DNA of 6,711 bases from NCBI GenBank assembly GCA_003524565.1, contig DQGU01000148.1:1-6711 (forward strand). The letters run 5' to 3'. Shown here piece by piece: positions 1 through 5,716 of this stretch. Made by a program: the position numbers and the translations under genes. Source of the stretch: Rhodospirillaceae bacterium (GTDB lineage Bacteria > Pseudomonadota > Alphaproteobacteria > Micavibrionales > UBA2020). Numbering within the stretch: position 1 is the first letter of the stretch; each line of letters starts with the position of its first letter. The notes under the pieces were generated by a model. It was not told the origin of the DNA and did no database searches. It was given only the letters and a program-made list of their open reading frames with translations.

Positions 1-1
1 T

Positions 2-196
2 AGCTGGAGCGACGCGGCGCACAAGCTGAAGGGCGGCGCGGCGCTTTTGAAATCCGACGAGCTGTTTGCCCTTTGCGAAAAAGCGCAAAACATGCACCGC
101 GCCACGGCAAAAGAGCGCAGTGATATTCTAACGAAAATATCTGCCGCCTATAGCATACTGAAAGACGAGATATTACACGCCGTTTCGCGCAGCTGA
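2..196 (+). CDS. Partial: C-terminal Hpt domain of a phosphorelay protein (probably a hybrid histidine kinase)
   Basis: Reading frame 2 is open from the window edge to a TGA at 194-196 and encodes the last 64 residues of a protein. It starts within an Hpt motif, AAHKLKGGA, in which the histidine (residue 7 of the fragment) is the expected phosphotransfer site followed by the conserved K-G. Downstream, L-x-x-LCEKAQN matches the same part of the Hpt domain of the kinase at 2928-5108 (W-x-x-AAH-x-LKGGA, then LCE-x-AQN), so the two are probably paralogues. Hpt domains pass phosphate between receiver aspartates in multistep relays. Everything upstream is outside the window; a hybrid kinase ending in Hpt is the likeliest whole protein, but a free-standing Hpt protein is possible. 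The gene converges on the sigma-54 regulator with a 28-bp gap. The Hpt assignment is firm; the full architecture is inferred. Confidence 0.85.
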   Translation, partial: SWSDAAHKLKGGAALLKSDELFALCEKAQNMHRATAKERSDILTKISAAYSILKDEILHAVSRS

Positions 197-204
197 CGCC
201 CCGC

Positions 205-239
205 CCGCAGCAGATTTTGCGGCTCTATTTTATTTTTTT
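205..239 (+). terminator. Possible weak intrinsic terminator between convergent genes
   Basis: CCGCA (205-209) and TGCGG (218-222) can form a 5-bp stem with an 8-base loop, followed by a T-rich tract (CTCTATTTTATTTTTTT, 223-239). It lies just after the Hpt gene stop and overlaps the last codons of the convergent regulator, whose C-terminal Lys-Lys-Ile-Lys codons supply the T-run on this strand. The stem is short, so termination efficiency is uncertain. On the minus strand there is no U-tract. Confidence 0.35.
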
Positions 240-1604
240 GTAAAGCGTCGAGCGGGCAACGCCCAGCATTTTCGCGGCCGCACTGATATTGTCGCCACTG
301 CATACGATGGCATGCCGCACCACATCGTCGATGATATCCTGCAGCGGACGCAGGCGTCCGCCCGAATCCATAAGTTGGAGGACATGCCCCTGCGCATTAT
401 CCGCACTGCTCTCCGTCCCCTGCGAAAGCCTGTCCAGCCCTTCGATAATAAAATCCTCCGGCGTCAGCACGGTGTTGTCGCTGAGCACGAAAATCCGGCG
501 CAGTACGTTTTCCAGCTCCCGCACGTTGCCCGGCCAGCTGTAGGCGCTGAGCGCCTGCACAAATTCCGGCGACGTCTGGCGCGGCGGCTGGCCCGTTTCC
601 GCAGCATAGGCCAGCGTAAAATGCGCGAGCAGCGCCGCAATATCCCGCGCCCGCTCGCGCAGCGGCGGTAAATGCAAATGCACCACATTGAGCCTGAAAT
701 AAAGGTCTTCGCGAAACCGTCCCTGCCTGACCAGCTCGCCCAAGTCACGGTTGGTTGCAGAAATCACGCGCACATCGACGGGAATCCCCTGACCGCCGCC
801 GACGGGGGTTACTTCTTTTTGCTGCAAAACCCGCAGCAGTCTGACCTGCCCCTTGAGCGGCAATTCACCAACTTCGTCCAAAAAAATAGTGCCGCCCTCG
901 GCATCACGAAAGCGGCCGTGGCTGCGCGTCACGGCGCCCGTGAAGGCGCCTTTTTCATGCCCGAATAGTGTGCTTTCGACAAGGCTCTCCGGAATGGCGC
1001 CGCAATTGACCGCGACAAAAGGCTTCAGCGCGCGGCGGCTTTCGCCATGCAGAGCCCGCGCAAAAAGCTCCTTGCCCGTGCCGGTTTCGCCTGTCAGCAG
1101 AACGGATACATCTGCGGGCGCGACTTTTCGCGCGGCCGCGACGATATCGGCAAGTCCTGCGTCAAATCCGATAATGTCGGCAAAGTGCAGGACTTCCTTT
1201 TTCTGGCGGCGCAGGCGGTGAACCTCCCCCTCCAGCGCGCGCAGGCGCAGGACGTTTTTGATGGAAAGAATAATGCGCTCCGGCTCTGACGCTTTTGTCA
1301 CATAATCGGCCGCGCCGGCTTTTATCGCCTCGACCGCCGTATCGGTGTCAGACGTCGCCGTCACCATGATGACAGGCAAACCGGGATAAGATTGCACAAT
1401 CCGCGCAAGCAGCTGCATGCCATCCATACCCGGCATGCGGTAATCGATAACGCAGAGCGATACGCCCCCGCGCGACAGGCGGCCAAGCGCCTGCTCCGCC
1501 CCTTCCGCTTCGGCAATCGCATAGCCAAGGCGGCGCGTGACTATCGACGATATAAATTTGCGCTGCAGCGGGTCGTCATCGACCACCAGAATACATTCGG
1601 ACAT
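225..1604 (-). CDS. NtrC-family sigma-54-dependent response regulator (receiver, AAA+, Fis-type DNA-binding)
   Basis: This is a complete 459-residue transcriptional activator of the usual NtrC length and domain order. The receiver (about residues 4-120) has acidic D9-D11, phospho-acceptor D54 (VIDYRMPG), T82 and K104. The sigma-54 AAA+ domain (about 143-380) has Walker A GETGTGKE (172-179), the sigma-54-contacting loop GAFTGA (219-224) and Walker B TIFLDE (239-244), all intact, so it should remodel sigma-54 holoenzyme by ATP hydrolysis. A Fis-type helix-turn-helix occupies about 425-459 (ISAAAKMLGVARSTLYKKIK). Start: an in-frame ATG lies upstream at 1655, but the ATG at 1604 follows a strong AGGTGGT ribosome site and begins the receiver directly. 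Oddity: the usual Lys-Pro after the receiver's last strand is Lys-Ala (K104-A105). It is divergent from the FIST-kinase operon, whose promoter is sigma-54 type, so it is the likely activator of that operon. Its cognate kinase is inferred to be the neighbouring hybrid kinase or the Hpt protein to the left. Confidence 0.95.
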   Translation of the reverse strand: MSECILVVDDDPLQRKFISSIVTRRLGYAIAEAEGAEQALGRLSRGGVSLCVIDYRMPGMDGMQLLARIVQSYPGLPVIMVTATSDTDTAVEAIKAGAADYVTKASEPERIILSIKNVLRLRALEGEVHRLRRQKKEVLHFADIIGFDAGLADIVAAARKVAPADVSVLLTGETGTGKELFARALHGESRRALKPFVAVNCGAIPESLVESTLFGHEKGAFTGAVTRSHGRFRDAEGGTIFLDEVGELPLKGQVRLLRVLQQKEVTPVGGGQGIPVDVRVISATNRDLGELVRQGRFREDLYFRLNVVHLHLPPLRERARDIAALLAHFTLAYAAETGQPPRQTSPEFVQALSAYSWPGNVRELENVLRRIFVLSDNTVLTPEDFIIEGLDRLSQGTESSADNAQGHVLQLMDSGGRLRPLQDIIDDVVRHAIVCSGDNISAAAKMLGVARSTLYKKIK

Positions 1605-1610
1605 AAAAAA

Positions 1611-1617
1611 ACCACCT
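1611..1617 (-). promoter_or_regulatory. Ribosome binding site that sets the start of the sigma-54 regulator
   Basis: The minus strand reads AGGTGGT followed by a short T-tract and ATG at 1604. This near-consensus Shine-Dalgarno site supports the 1604 start and argues against the longer in-frame ATG at 1655, whose 17 extra residues would lie outside the receiver fold and would run across this site. Confidence 0.8.
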
Positions 1618-1626
1618 ATTAATAGC

Positions 1627-1654
1627 GTCTCATAAAAAGAATAAAAAAGTCTCA
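1627..1654. repeat. Short direct repeat in the divergent promoter region (possible regulator site)
   Basis: GTCTCATAAAA begins at 1627 and GTCTCAAAA at 1649. The two copies lie 22 bp apart, about two helical turns, on the same face of the helix. They sit about 75-100 bp upstream of the -24 element of the sigma-54 promoter, where activator sites are commonly found, and within the 5' leader or promoter of the minus-strand regulator. I saw no copy near the second sigma-54 promoter, which weakens the case for a shared activator site. A short repeat in an A-rich tract could also be chance. Confidence 0.3.
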
Positions 1655-1726
1655 AAATCAGTCAGGTGAAGCGAGATCGAACACCATCATTACGGCTAAA
1701 GGACTGAAATGCAAGCCCTTAGCATC

Positions 1727-1742
1727 CGGCACAACGATTGCA
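1727..1742 (+). promoter_or_regulatory. Sigma-54 (-24/-12) promoter of the FIST-kinase operon
   Basis: CGGCAC, five bases, then TTGCA gives the invariant GG-N10-GC spacing (GG at 1728-1729, GC at 1740-1741). It differs from the consensus TGGCAC-N5-TTGCA only at the first base. Transcription would start near 1752-1753, giving a leader of about 27 bases before the ATG at 1780. The element is nearly identical to one at 5187-5202, and a sigma-54 activator is encoded divergently 123 bp away. Confidence 0.82.
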
Positions 1743-1767
1743 AAGATATATGCAGCCCCCCCTTGCC

Positions 1768-1773
1768 GGAGAA
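1768..1773 (+). promoter_or_regulatory. Ribosome binding site that sets the start of the FIST gene
   Basis: GGAGAA lies 6-7 bases before the ATG at 1780. Longer in-frame starts exist (TTG 1738, ATG 1750), but 1738 falls inside the -12 element and 1750 lies at or before the predicted transcription start. Promoter and ribosome site therefore both point to 1780. Confidence 0.75.
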
Positions 1774-1779
1774 GATGTC

Positions 1780-2931
1780 ATGTATGTCGAAACCGTTATA
1801 TCCGCCGCCAACCCTGATGTTGACTTCAAAGGCAAGGGACTGACCCAGGCGCAACTCGTGCTTTATTTTCTCTCCCCCCAATACCCCGCCCCTGTGCATT
1901 ACATCCGCGCGCTGAAAAAAACTTACCCCGCAGCGCGTCTGGTGGGATGCACAACGGGCGGGGAGATTTTTAATACAGAGGCTTTCGAAAGCACTTCCGT
2001 TTCCGTCGCGATGCAGTTTAACCGCAGCGAGATAGATGTTGCGGAGAAAAAAATCGCGACGCCCGAAGAATCCCTTGCCGTTGGCATGGAACTAGCGGAA
2101 CGCCTGAACAAGAAACCGGGGCTCAAGCTGATTTATATCCTGTCAGACGGCATGAAAGTCACAGGCAGCGCGCTGGTGCAGGGGCTGGTGGCAGGTTGCG
2201 GCGAAAACAGCGACGTTATCGTTGCGGGCGGGCTCGCCGGCGATGGCGCGGATTTCCGCCAGACGGGCGTCGGCGTCGATAACCTGCCGCAGGAGGGCAA
2301 TATTGCGGCCATCGGTTTTTACGGTGAAGCTTTTCAAGCGGCTTGCGGCAGCGTCGGCGGATGGGTCGGCTTTGGCCCCGAGCGGGTTATCACCAAATCG
2401 GCCGGTAACGTACTTTACGAACTTGACGGCACGTCCGCGCTGCCCCTTTACAAAAAATATCTTGGCGAAGATGCCGACAAGCTGCCGGGCAGCGCACTTT
2501 TGTTCCCGCTCAGCCTCAGCCCGCCGCATGAACAGGCGCACAGCATTGTGCGCACCCCCTTCGCGATTGACGAGGAAACGCAAAGCCTTGTGTTCTCCGA
2601 CACCATTCCGCAAGGATACGTCGCGCGTATGATGCACGGCTCGCTGCACAACATGCTGGACGGCGCCGCGCAGGCCGCAGCCTATGCGCTGGAAGAAGTC
2701 GCGGCGAGAGCCTATGCCCCCTCGGTCGCTCTTCTGGTCAGCTGCATCGGCCGCAATATGATGATGGGGCAGCGTGTTTCTGCCGAAATCGGCACCGTGC
2801 GCGGCCTGCTGGGCGATTTGCCGATTGCCGGATTTTATTCCTACGGCGAAATATGCCCCCATCCCGTCACCCGCAAATGCGACCTGCACAACCAGACCAT
2901 GACCATAACCCTGCTGGGAGAGACGGCATGA
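1780..2931 (+). CDS. FIST-domain sensor protein (NosP-like candidate)
   Basis: This 383-residue protein matches the two-part FIST family. The N-terminal FIST half (about residues 20-240) contains the family signature GCTTGGEI (56-63) and the glycine-rich AGGLAGDG segment. The FIST C half (about 245-375) contains SCIGRNMMMGQR and ends in GFYSYGEI (351-358) and LHNQTMTI (369-376). No signal peptide or membrane segment is visible, so it should be cytoplasmic. FIST proteins are small-molecule sensors; the best-studied relative, NosP of Pseudomonas aeruginosa, binds haem and nitric oxide and is encoded beside the kinase NahK. Here the gene overlaps the hybrid kinase by 4 bp (ATGA), a strong sign that the products work together. 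His370, Cys367, His361 and Cys359 near the C-terminus are possible cofactor ligands, but I cannot show that haem is bound. The FIST assignment is secure; the ligand is inferred by analogy and could instead be an amino acid or another metabolite. Confidence 0.92.
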   Translation: MYVETVISAANPDVDFKGKGLTQAQLVLYFLSPQYPAPVHYIRALKKTYPAARLVGCTTGGEIFNTEAFESTSVSVAMQFNRSEIDVAEKKIATPEESLAVGMELAERLNKKPGLKLIYILSDGMKVTGSALVQGLVAGCGENSDVIVAGGLAGDGADFRQTGVGVDNLPQEGNIAAIGFYGEAFQAACGSVGGWVGFGPERVITKSAGNVLYELDGTSALPLYKKYLGEDADKLPGSALLFPLSLSPPHEQAHSIVRTPFAIDEETQSLVFSDTIPQGYVARMMHGSLHNMLDGAAQAAAYALEEVAARAYAPSVALLVSCIGRNMMMGQRVSAEIGTVRGLLGDLPIAGFYSYGEICPHPVTRKCDLHNQTMTITLLGETA

Positions 2932-5108
2932 CCCACACCCTGCTTGAATGGCAATTGCGCAAGACGTCGGGCAAGACAAAGCTTCAGGCCGAAGACGCCG
3001 TCTGCACGCTTATTAGCCAGGCCTATGCCGATTACGAACGCACGCTGCAACGCCAGCAGCACGCGCTCGACACTATGTCGCAGGAACTCAACACGCTCAA
3101 CGCCAACCTGCGCAAGGAGCGTGACGAAAAACTGGCCGAAAGCGAGCGCCGGTTCGAACTTGCCGCCGAAGGCGCCAGCGACGGGATATGGGACTGGCAA
3201 GCGCTTGAAAACCGCCTGTGGATGTCGCCGCGCTGTCAGGAAATCCTCGGCTTTCAATCCGAATCCAAAACCGGCACGATTGAAGACTGGTACGCGCTGA
3301 TTGTGCCGGAAGACCGCGCCAAAGCGCGGCAGTTTATCGACGAAAGCCTGAACAGCCGCCATCAGGTCTCCGCGACGCTCGGCTTTTTGCACGCAGACGG
3401 GGTGCCGCGCCACGTTATTTGCCGCGCGACGGTCACGCGCGACAGCAGCGGCCGCCCCGCCCGCCTGATTGGCGCGCATACGGATGTCAGCGATTTCGTC
3501 AGAATGAACGAGCAGCTCAAGCGCGCGCAGGAAGTAGCCGAAGCCGCCAACATCGCCAAAAGCGATTTTCTGGCCAATATGAGCCATGAACTGCGCACCC
3601 CCCTCAACAGCATTATCGGCATGACGCACCTGCTGATGGGCAGCACCCTGCCCGCGCCGCAGCGGGAGCTTGTGGAGTCCGTGCACAAAAGCTCTGCCAA
3701 CCTTCTTGAAATCGTGAACGATATTCTGGATTTGTCCAAAATCGAAGCGGGCGAGGTCACACTGGAAAGCCTCGGCTTTGACCTGTCTTATGTCCTTGAC
3801 AGCGTTCTGATGACGCTCGAGCAGCTGGCGCGTGAAAAGGGGCTTTCGCTTGTCGGACGCTATAACCCCTCCGCCCTGCCCTATATCGTCGGCGACCCCT
3901 TGCGCGTGTCGCGCATTTTGATGAACCTTATCAGCAACGCCGTGAAATACACGGAAAAAGGCTCCGTCGAGGTTTTTGCACAGGCCACCCCCACCGCAGA
4001 CGGAAACGTCGAGATATGCTGCGAGGTGCGCGATACCGGCATCGGCATTCCGCCCGAAAAACAGGCGCAAATTTTCGACAAATTCGTGCAGGCCGACACC
4101 TCCACAACGCGGCGCTACGGCGGCACAGGCCTTGGCCTTGCCATCACGCGCGAACTGGTCGAGCTGATGGGCGGCACTATCGGGGTCGAAAGCGCCATGG
4201 GCAGCGGCTCCACTTTCCGTTTTGCCATCCCGTTCAAAACGACGACGCAGATTTCAGCCCTGCGCGACCGCAAAAAGCGCAAGCCCCAATCGCACGGCAG
4301 CCTGCAGCCCGCCGCCGCGCGCGTGCTTATCGCCGAAGACCACCCGATGAACCAGATTTTGATGACACGGCTGATGGAGGGCTTCGGCATATCCAGATTC
4401 GACATCGTTGAAAACGGCCGCGCCGCGGCCACGCAGGCAAAAACCGGCCATTGGGACCTGATACTGATGGACTGCCACATGCCGGAGATGAGCGGATATG
4501 ACGCCACGCGCGAAATCCGCGCGGGCGAGCTGGGCACAAAGCGCCATATCCCCATCATCGCCATGACCGCAAATGCCATGACCGGTGAAAAAGAAAAATG
4601 CCTGCGCTTTGGCATGGATGATTATATCAGCAAGCCCATCGATATAGACGAGCTGCGTGACATCCTTGGCCAATGGATTGCTTTTCCCGCTGCCGCGCCT
4701 GACAGCGCCTTTGAGCAAATCACCGCCGCGGCGCATGAAGACGGCGCAGATGACCCGCATAACGGCCCGCCGGTCGATTTCCGGCATCTGCAATCCTTTA
4801 CGGACGGCGACACCGAAATGACCCGCGAACTGGTGGCGGCATTCCTGACGCAGTCACGCAAGAATATCGACGTCCTGCAGGCAAGCCTTTCACCAAAAGC
4901 GCATAATGACTGGCGCGAAGCCGCCCACATGCTCAAGGGCGGCGCCGGCGGCATCGGCGCGCGCGCGCTGAGCGCCCTGTGCGAGCAGGCGCAGAATGCC
5001 GTTTGCGACATCAGCGTCAAATCCAGCCTGCTTTTCGACATTTGCGATGAATATACCCGTGTTGAAAAATCGCTGGATGAATACGGCGCGCAAACGCGTC
5101 TGCCTTAA
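2928..5108 (+). CDS. Soluble PAS hybrid histidine kinase with receiver and Hpt domains
   Basis: The 726-residue protein starts at the ATG overlapping the FIST stop codon, with GGGAGAG (2916-2922) five bases upstream. Domains in order: an N-terminal helical, probably coiled-coil segment (about 20-75); one PAS domain with PAC end (about 74-195); a linker helix; HisKA with SHELRTPLN, His220 the autophosphorylation site; HATPase_c with N box NLISNAVK (333-340), G1 DTGIG (369-373), F box FDKF and G2 GGTGLGL (398-404); a receiver (about 464-585) with E470-D471, phospho-acceptor D515, T547 and K569-P570; and a C-terminal Hpt (about 625-712) with His667 in AAHMLKGGA. All catalytic residues are present, so a His220-Asp515-His667 relay should work. 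No membrane segment is visible, so the input must be cytosolic, probably through the FIST protein and the PAS domain. NosP-partner kinases may be hybrid like this one. The likely targets of His667 are the receivers encoded on either side. The PAS ligand is unknown. Confidence 0.95.
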   Translation: MTHTLLEWQLRKTSGKTKLQAEDAVCTLISQAYADYERTLQRQQHALDTMSQELNTLNANLRKERDEKLAESERRFELAAEGASDGIWDWQALENRLWMSPRCQEILGFQSESKTGTIEDWYALIVPEDRAKARQFIDESLNSRHQVSATLGFLHADGVPRHVICRATVTRDSSGRPARLIGAHTDVSDFVRMNEQLKRAQEVAEAANIAKSDFLANMSHELRTPLNSIIGMTHLLMGSTLPAPQRELVESVHKSSANLLEIVNDILDLSKIEAGEVTLESLGFDLSYVLDSVLMTLEQLAREKGLSLVGRYNPSALPYIVGDPLRVSRILMNLISNAVKYTEKGSVEVFAQATPTADGNVEICCEVRDTGIGIPPEKQAQIFDKFVQADTSTTRRYGGTGLGLAITRELVELMGGTIGVESAMGSGSTFRFAIPFKTTTQISALRDRKKRKPQSHGSLQPAAARVLIAEDHPMNQILMTRLMEGFGISRFDIVENGRAAATQAKTGHWDLILMDCHMPEMSGYDATREIRAGELGTKRHIPIIAMTANAMTGEKEKCLRFGMDDYISKPIDIDELRDILGQWIAFPAAAPDSAFEQITAAAHEDGADDPHNGPPVDFRHLQSFTDGDTEMTRELVAAFLTQSRKNIDVLQASLSPKAHNDWREAAHMLKGGAGGIGARALSALCEQAQNAVCDISVKSSLLFDICDEYTRVEKSLDEYGAQTRLP

Positions 5109-5139
5109 ATCCGGACAGCCGCGACAGGTGTACGGATTT
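5107..5139. repeat. Inverted repeat after the kinase gene (terminator or regulatory site)
   Basis: AAATCCGGACA (5107-5117) and TGTACGGATTT (5129-5139) are complementary at 10 of 11 positions around an 11-base loop. The left arm begins inside the kinase TAA stop. The T-run after the right arm is short (ATTTT then GG), so it would be a poor intrinsic terminator. It lies about 50-80 bp upstream of the sigma-54 -24 element at 5187, so it could instead be an activator-binding dyad. The sequence alone does not decide between these. Confidence 0.5.
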
Positions 5140-5186
5140 TGGACACAATTTCTATGCAGCCCCATTGAAAAGCAAAGACTTTTTTA

Positions 5187-5202
5187 TGGCACACGGATTG
5201 CA
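5187..5202 (+). promoter_or_regulatory. Sigma-54 (-24/-12) promoter of the receiver operon
   Basis: TGGCAC, five bases, TTGCA is a perfect match to the core sigma-54 consensus, with GG at 5188-5189 and GC at 5200-5201 (N10). It lies in the spacer between the kinase and the receiver gene, preceded by a T-run. Transcription would start near 5212, leaving about 45 bases of leader before the GTG at 5257. From the GG onward, 19 of 21 bases match the promoter at 1727-1742, including ATTGCAAAGATA, which extends past the sigma-54 consensus. Confidence 0.9.
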
Positions 5203-5242
5203 AAGATAACAACAAGACGAAACGACGGCAGTGATAGGCAAC

Positions 5243-5247
5243 AGGAG
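5243..5247 (+). promoter_or_regulatory. Ribosome binding site that selects a GTG start
   Basis: AGGAG is followed nine bases later by GTG at 5257. No in-frame ATG lies between the predicted transcription start (about 5212) and this codon. The open frame extends upstream to 4996, but that would overlap the kinase C-terminus and cross the sigma-54 promoter, so the GTG is the credible start. Confidence 0.7.
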
Positions 5248-5256
5248 ACAGGCACC

Positions 5257-5688
5257 GTGGCGGCTTTTGAAAGACCAGACAGCTTCTCTTCCTCGGGCAC
5301 GTCCAAAACGGGCGCGGAAGCACTGCCCTGCGTTTTACTGGTGGAAGACGACCTTGCCGCCCGCTGGCTGATGCGCAGCGCGCTGAAGGGGCGCTGCGAT
5401 TTTATCAGCGCCAGCAATGGCGAACAGGCGCTGAAAGCCTACCGCCGCCATCATCCGGCTGTCGTGGTTCTGGACTACAGACTGCCTTTGCAAACGGGCG
5501 ACGCCGTGCTCGATGCGCTGCTGGAAGAAGACCCGGATGCCTGCGTCATCGTCATGAGCGGCAAGGAAAACATGTCCGCACTTAAAAAAATGATAGCCGC
5601 AGGCGCGCGCGGCATGTTGATAAAGCCCTTTGGCAAACAGGAATTTTTAAGCCTCGTCCTCGGCGAGGAAACGACCAGCGTATTTTAG
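5257..5688 (+). CDS. Stand-alone receiver-domain response regulator
   Basis: This 143-residue protein has a flexible N-terminal tail of about 24 residues and then one receiver domain. E30-D31-D32 form the acidic pocket, D73 (VVLDYRLPL) is the phospho-acceptor, S101 takes the conserved Thr/Ser position, and K123-P124-F125 end the domain. All phosphorylation residues are present and there is no output domain, so it should act like CheY, by protein interaction, or as a relay intermediate or phosphate sink. The start is GTG, placed by an AGGAG site and by the upstream sigma-54 promoter. It is first in its operon, with 28 bp to the next gene, which also has a receiver. The Hpt of the kinase just upstream is the obvious phosphodonor (inference). 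Its partner or target cannot be read from the sequence. Confidence 0.9.
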   Translation: MAAFERPDSFSSSGTSKTGAEALPCVLLVEDDLAARWLMRSALKGRCDFISASNGEQALKAYRRHHPAVVVLDYRLPLQTGDAVLDALLEEDPDACVIVMSGKENMSALKKMIAAGARGMLIKPFGKQEFLSLVLGEETTSVF

Positions 5689-5716
5689 ACATATTTTTTA
5701 AATAAGGGGACTAGCC

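Noticed and set aside
1605..1655. Longer start (ATG 1655) for the sigma-54 regulator
   Set aside because: The extra 17 residues are not part of a receiver and would be translated across the AGGTGGT ribosome site that serves the ATG at 1604.
1738..1779. Upstream TTG (1738) or ATG (1750) starts for the FIST protein
   Set aside because: They coincide with the -12 element and the predicted transcription start; GGAGAA before ATG 1780 is the better initiation site.
2143..4070. Long antisense open frames opposite the FIST and kinase genes
   Set aside because: They are Ala/Arg/Gly/His-rich shadow frames of high-GC coding sequence with no domain, ribosome site or promoter, while the plus strand encodes clear families.
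4115..5041. Antisense open frames opposite the receiver and Hpt domains of the kinase
   Set aside because: Same reason: shadows of well-supported plus-strand domains, with atypical composition.
4996..5256. N-terminal extension of the stand-alone receiver back to 4996
   Set aside because: It would overlap the kinase Hpt in another frame and run through the inverted repeat and sigma-54 promoter; the receiver begins after GTG 5257.
5252..5265. Another GG-N10-GC spacing (GGCACC...GC) over the receiver gene start
   Set aside because: The -12 half lacks the TT of TTGC and the site overlaps the GTG start codon; chance match in GC-rich DNA.
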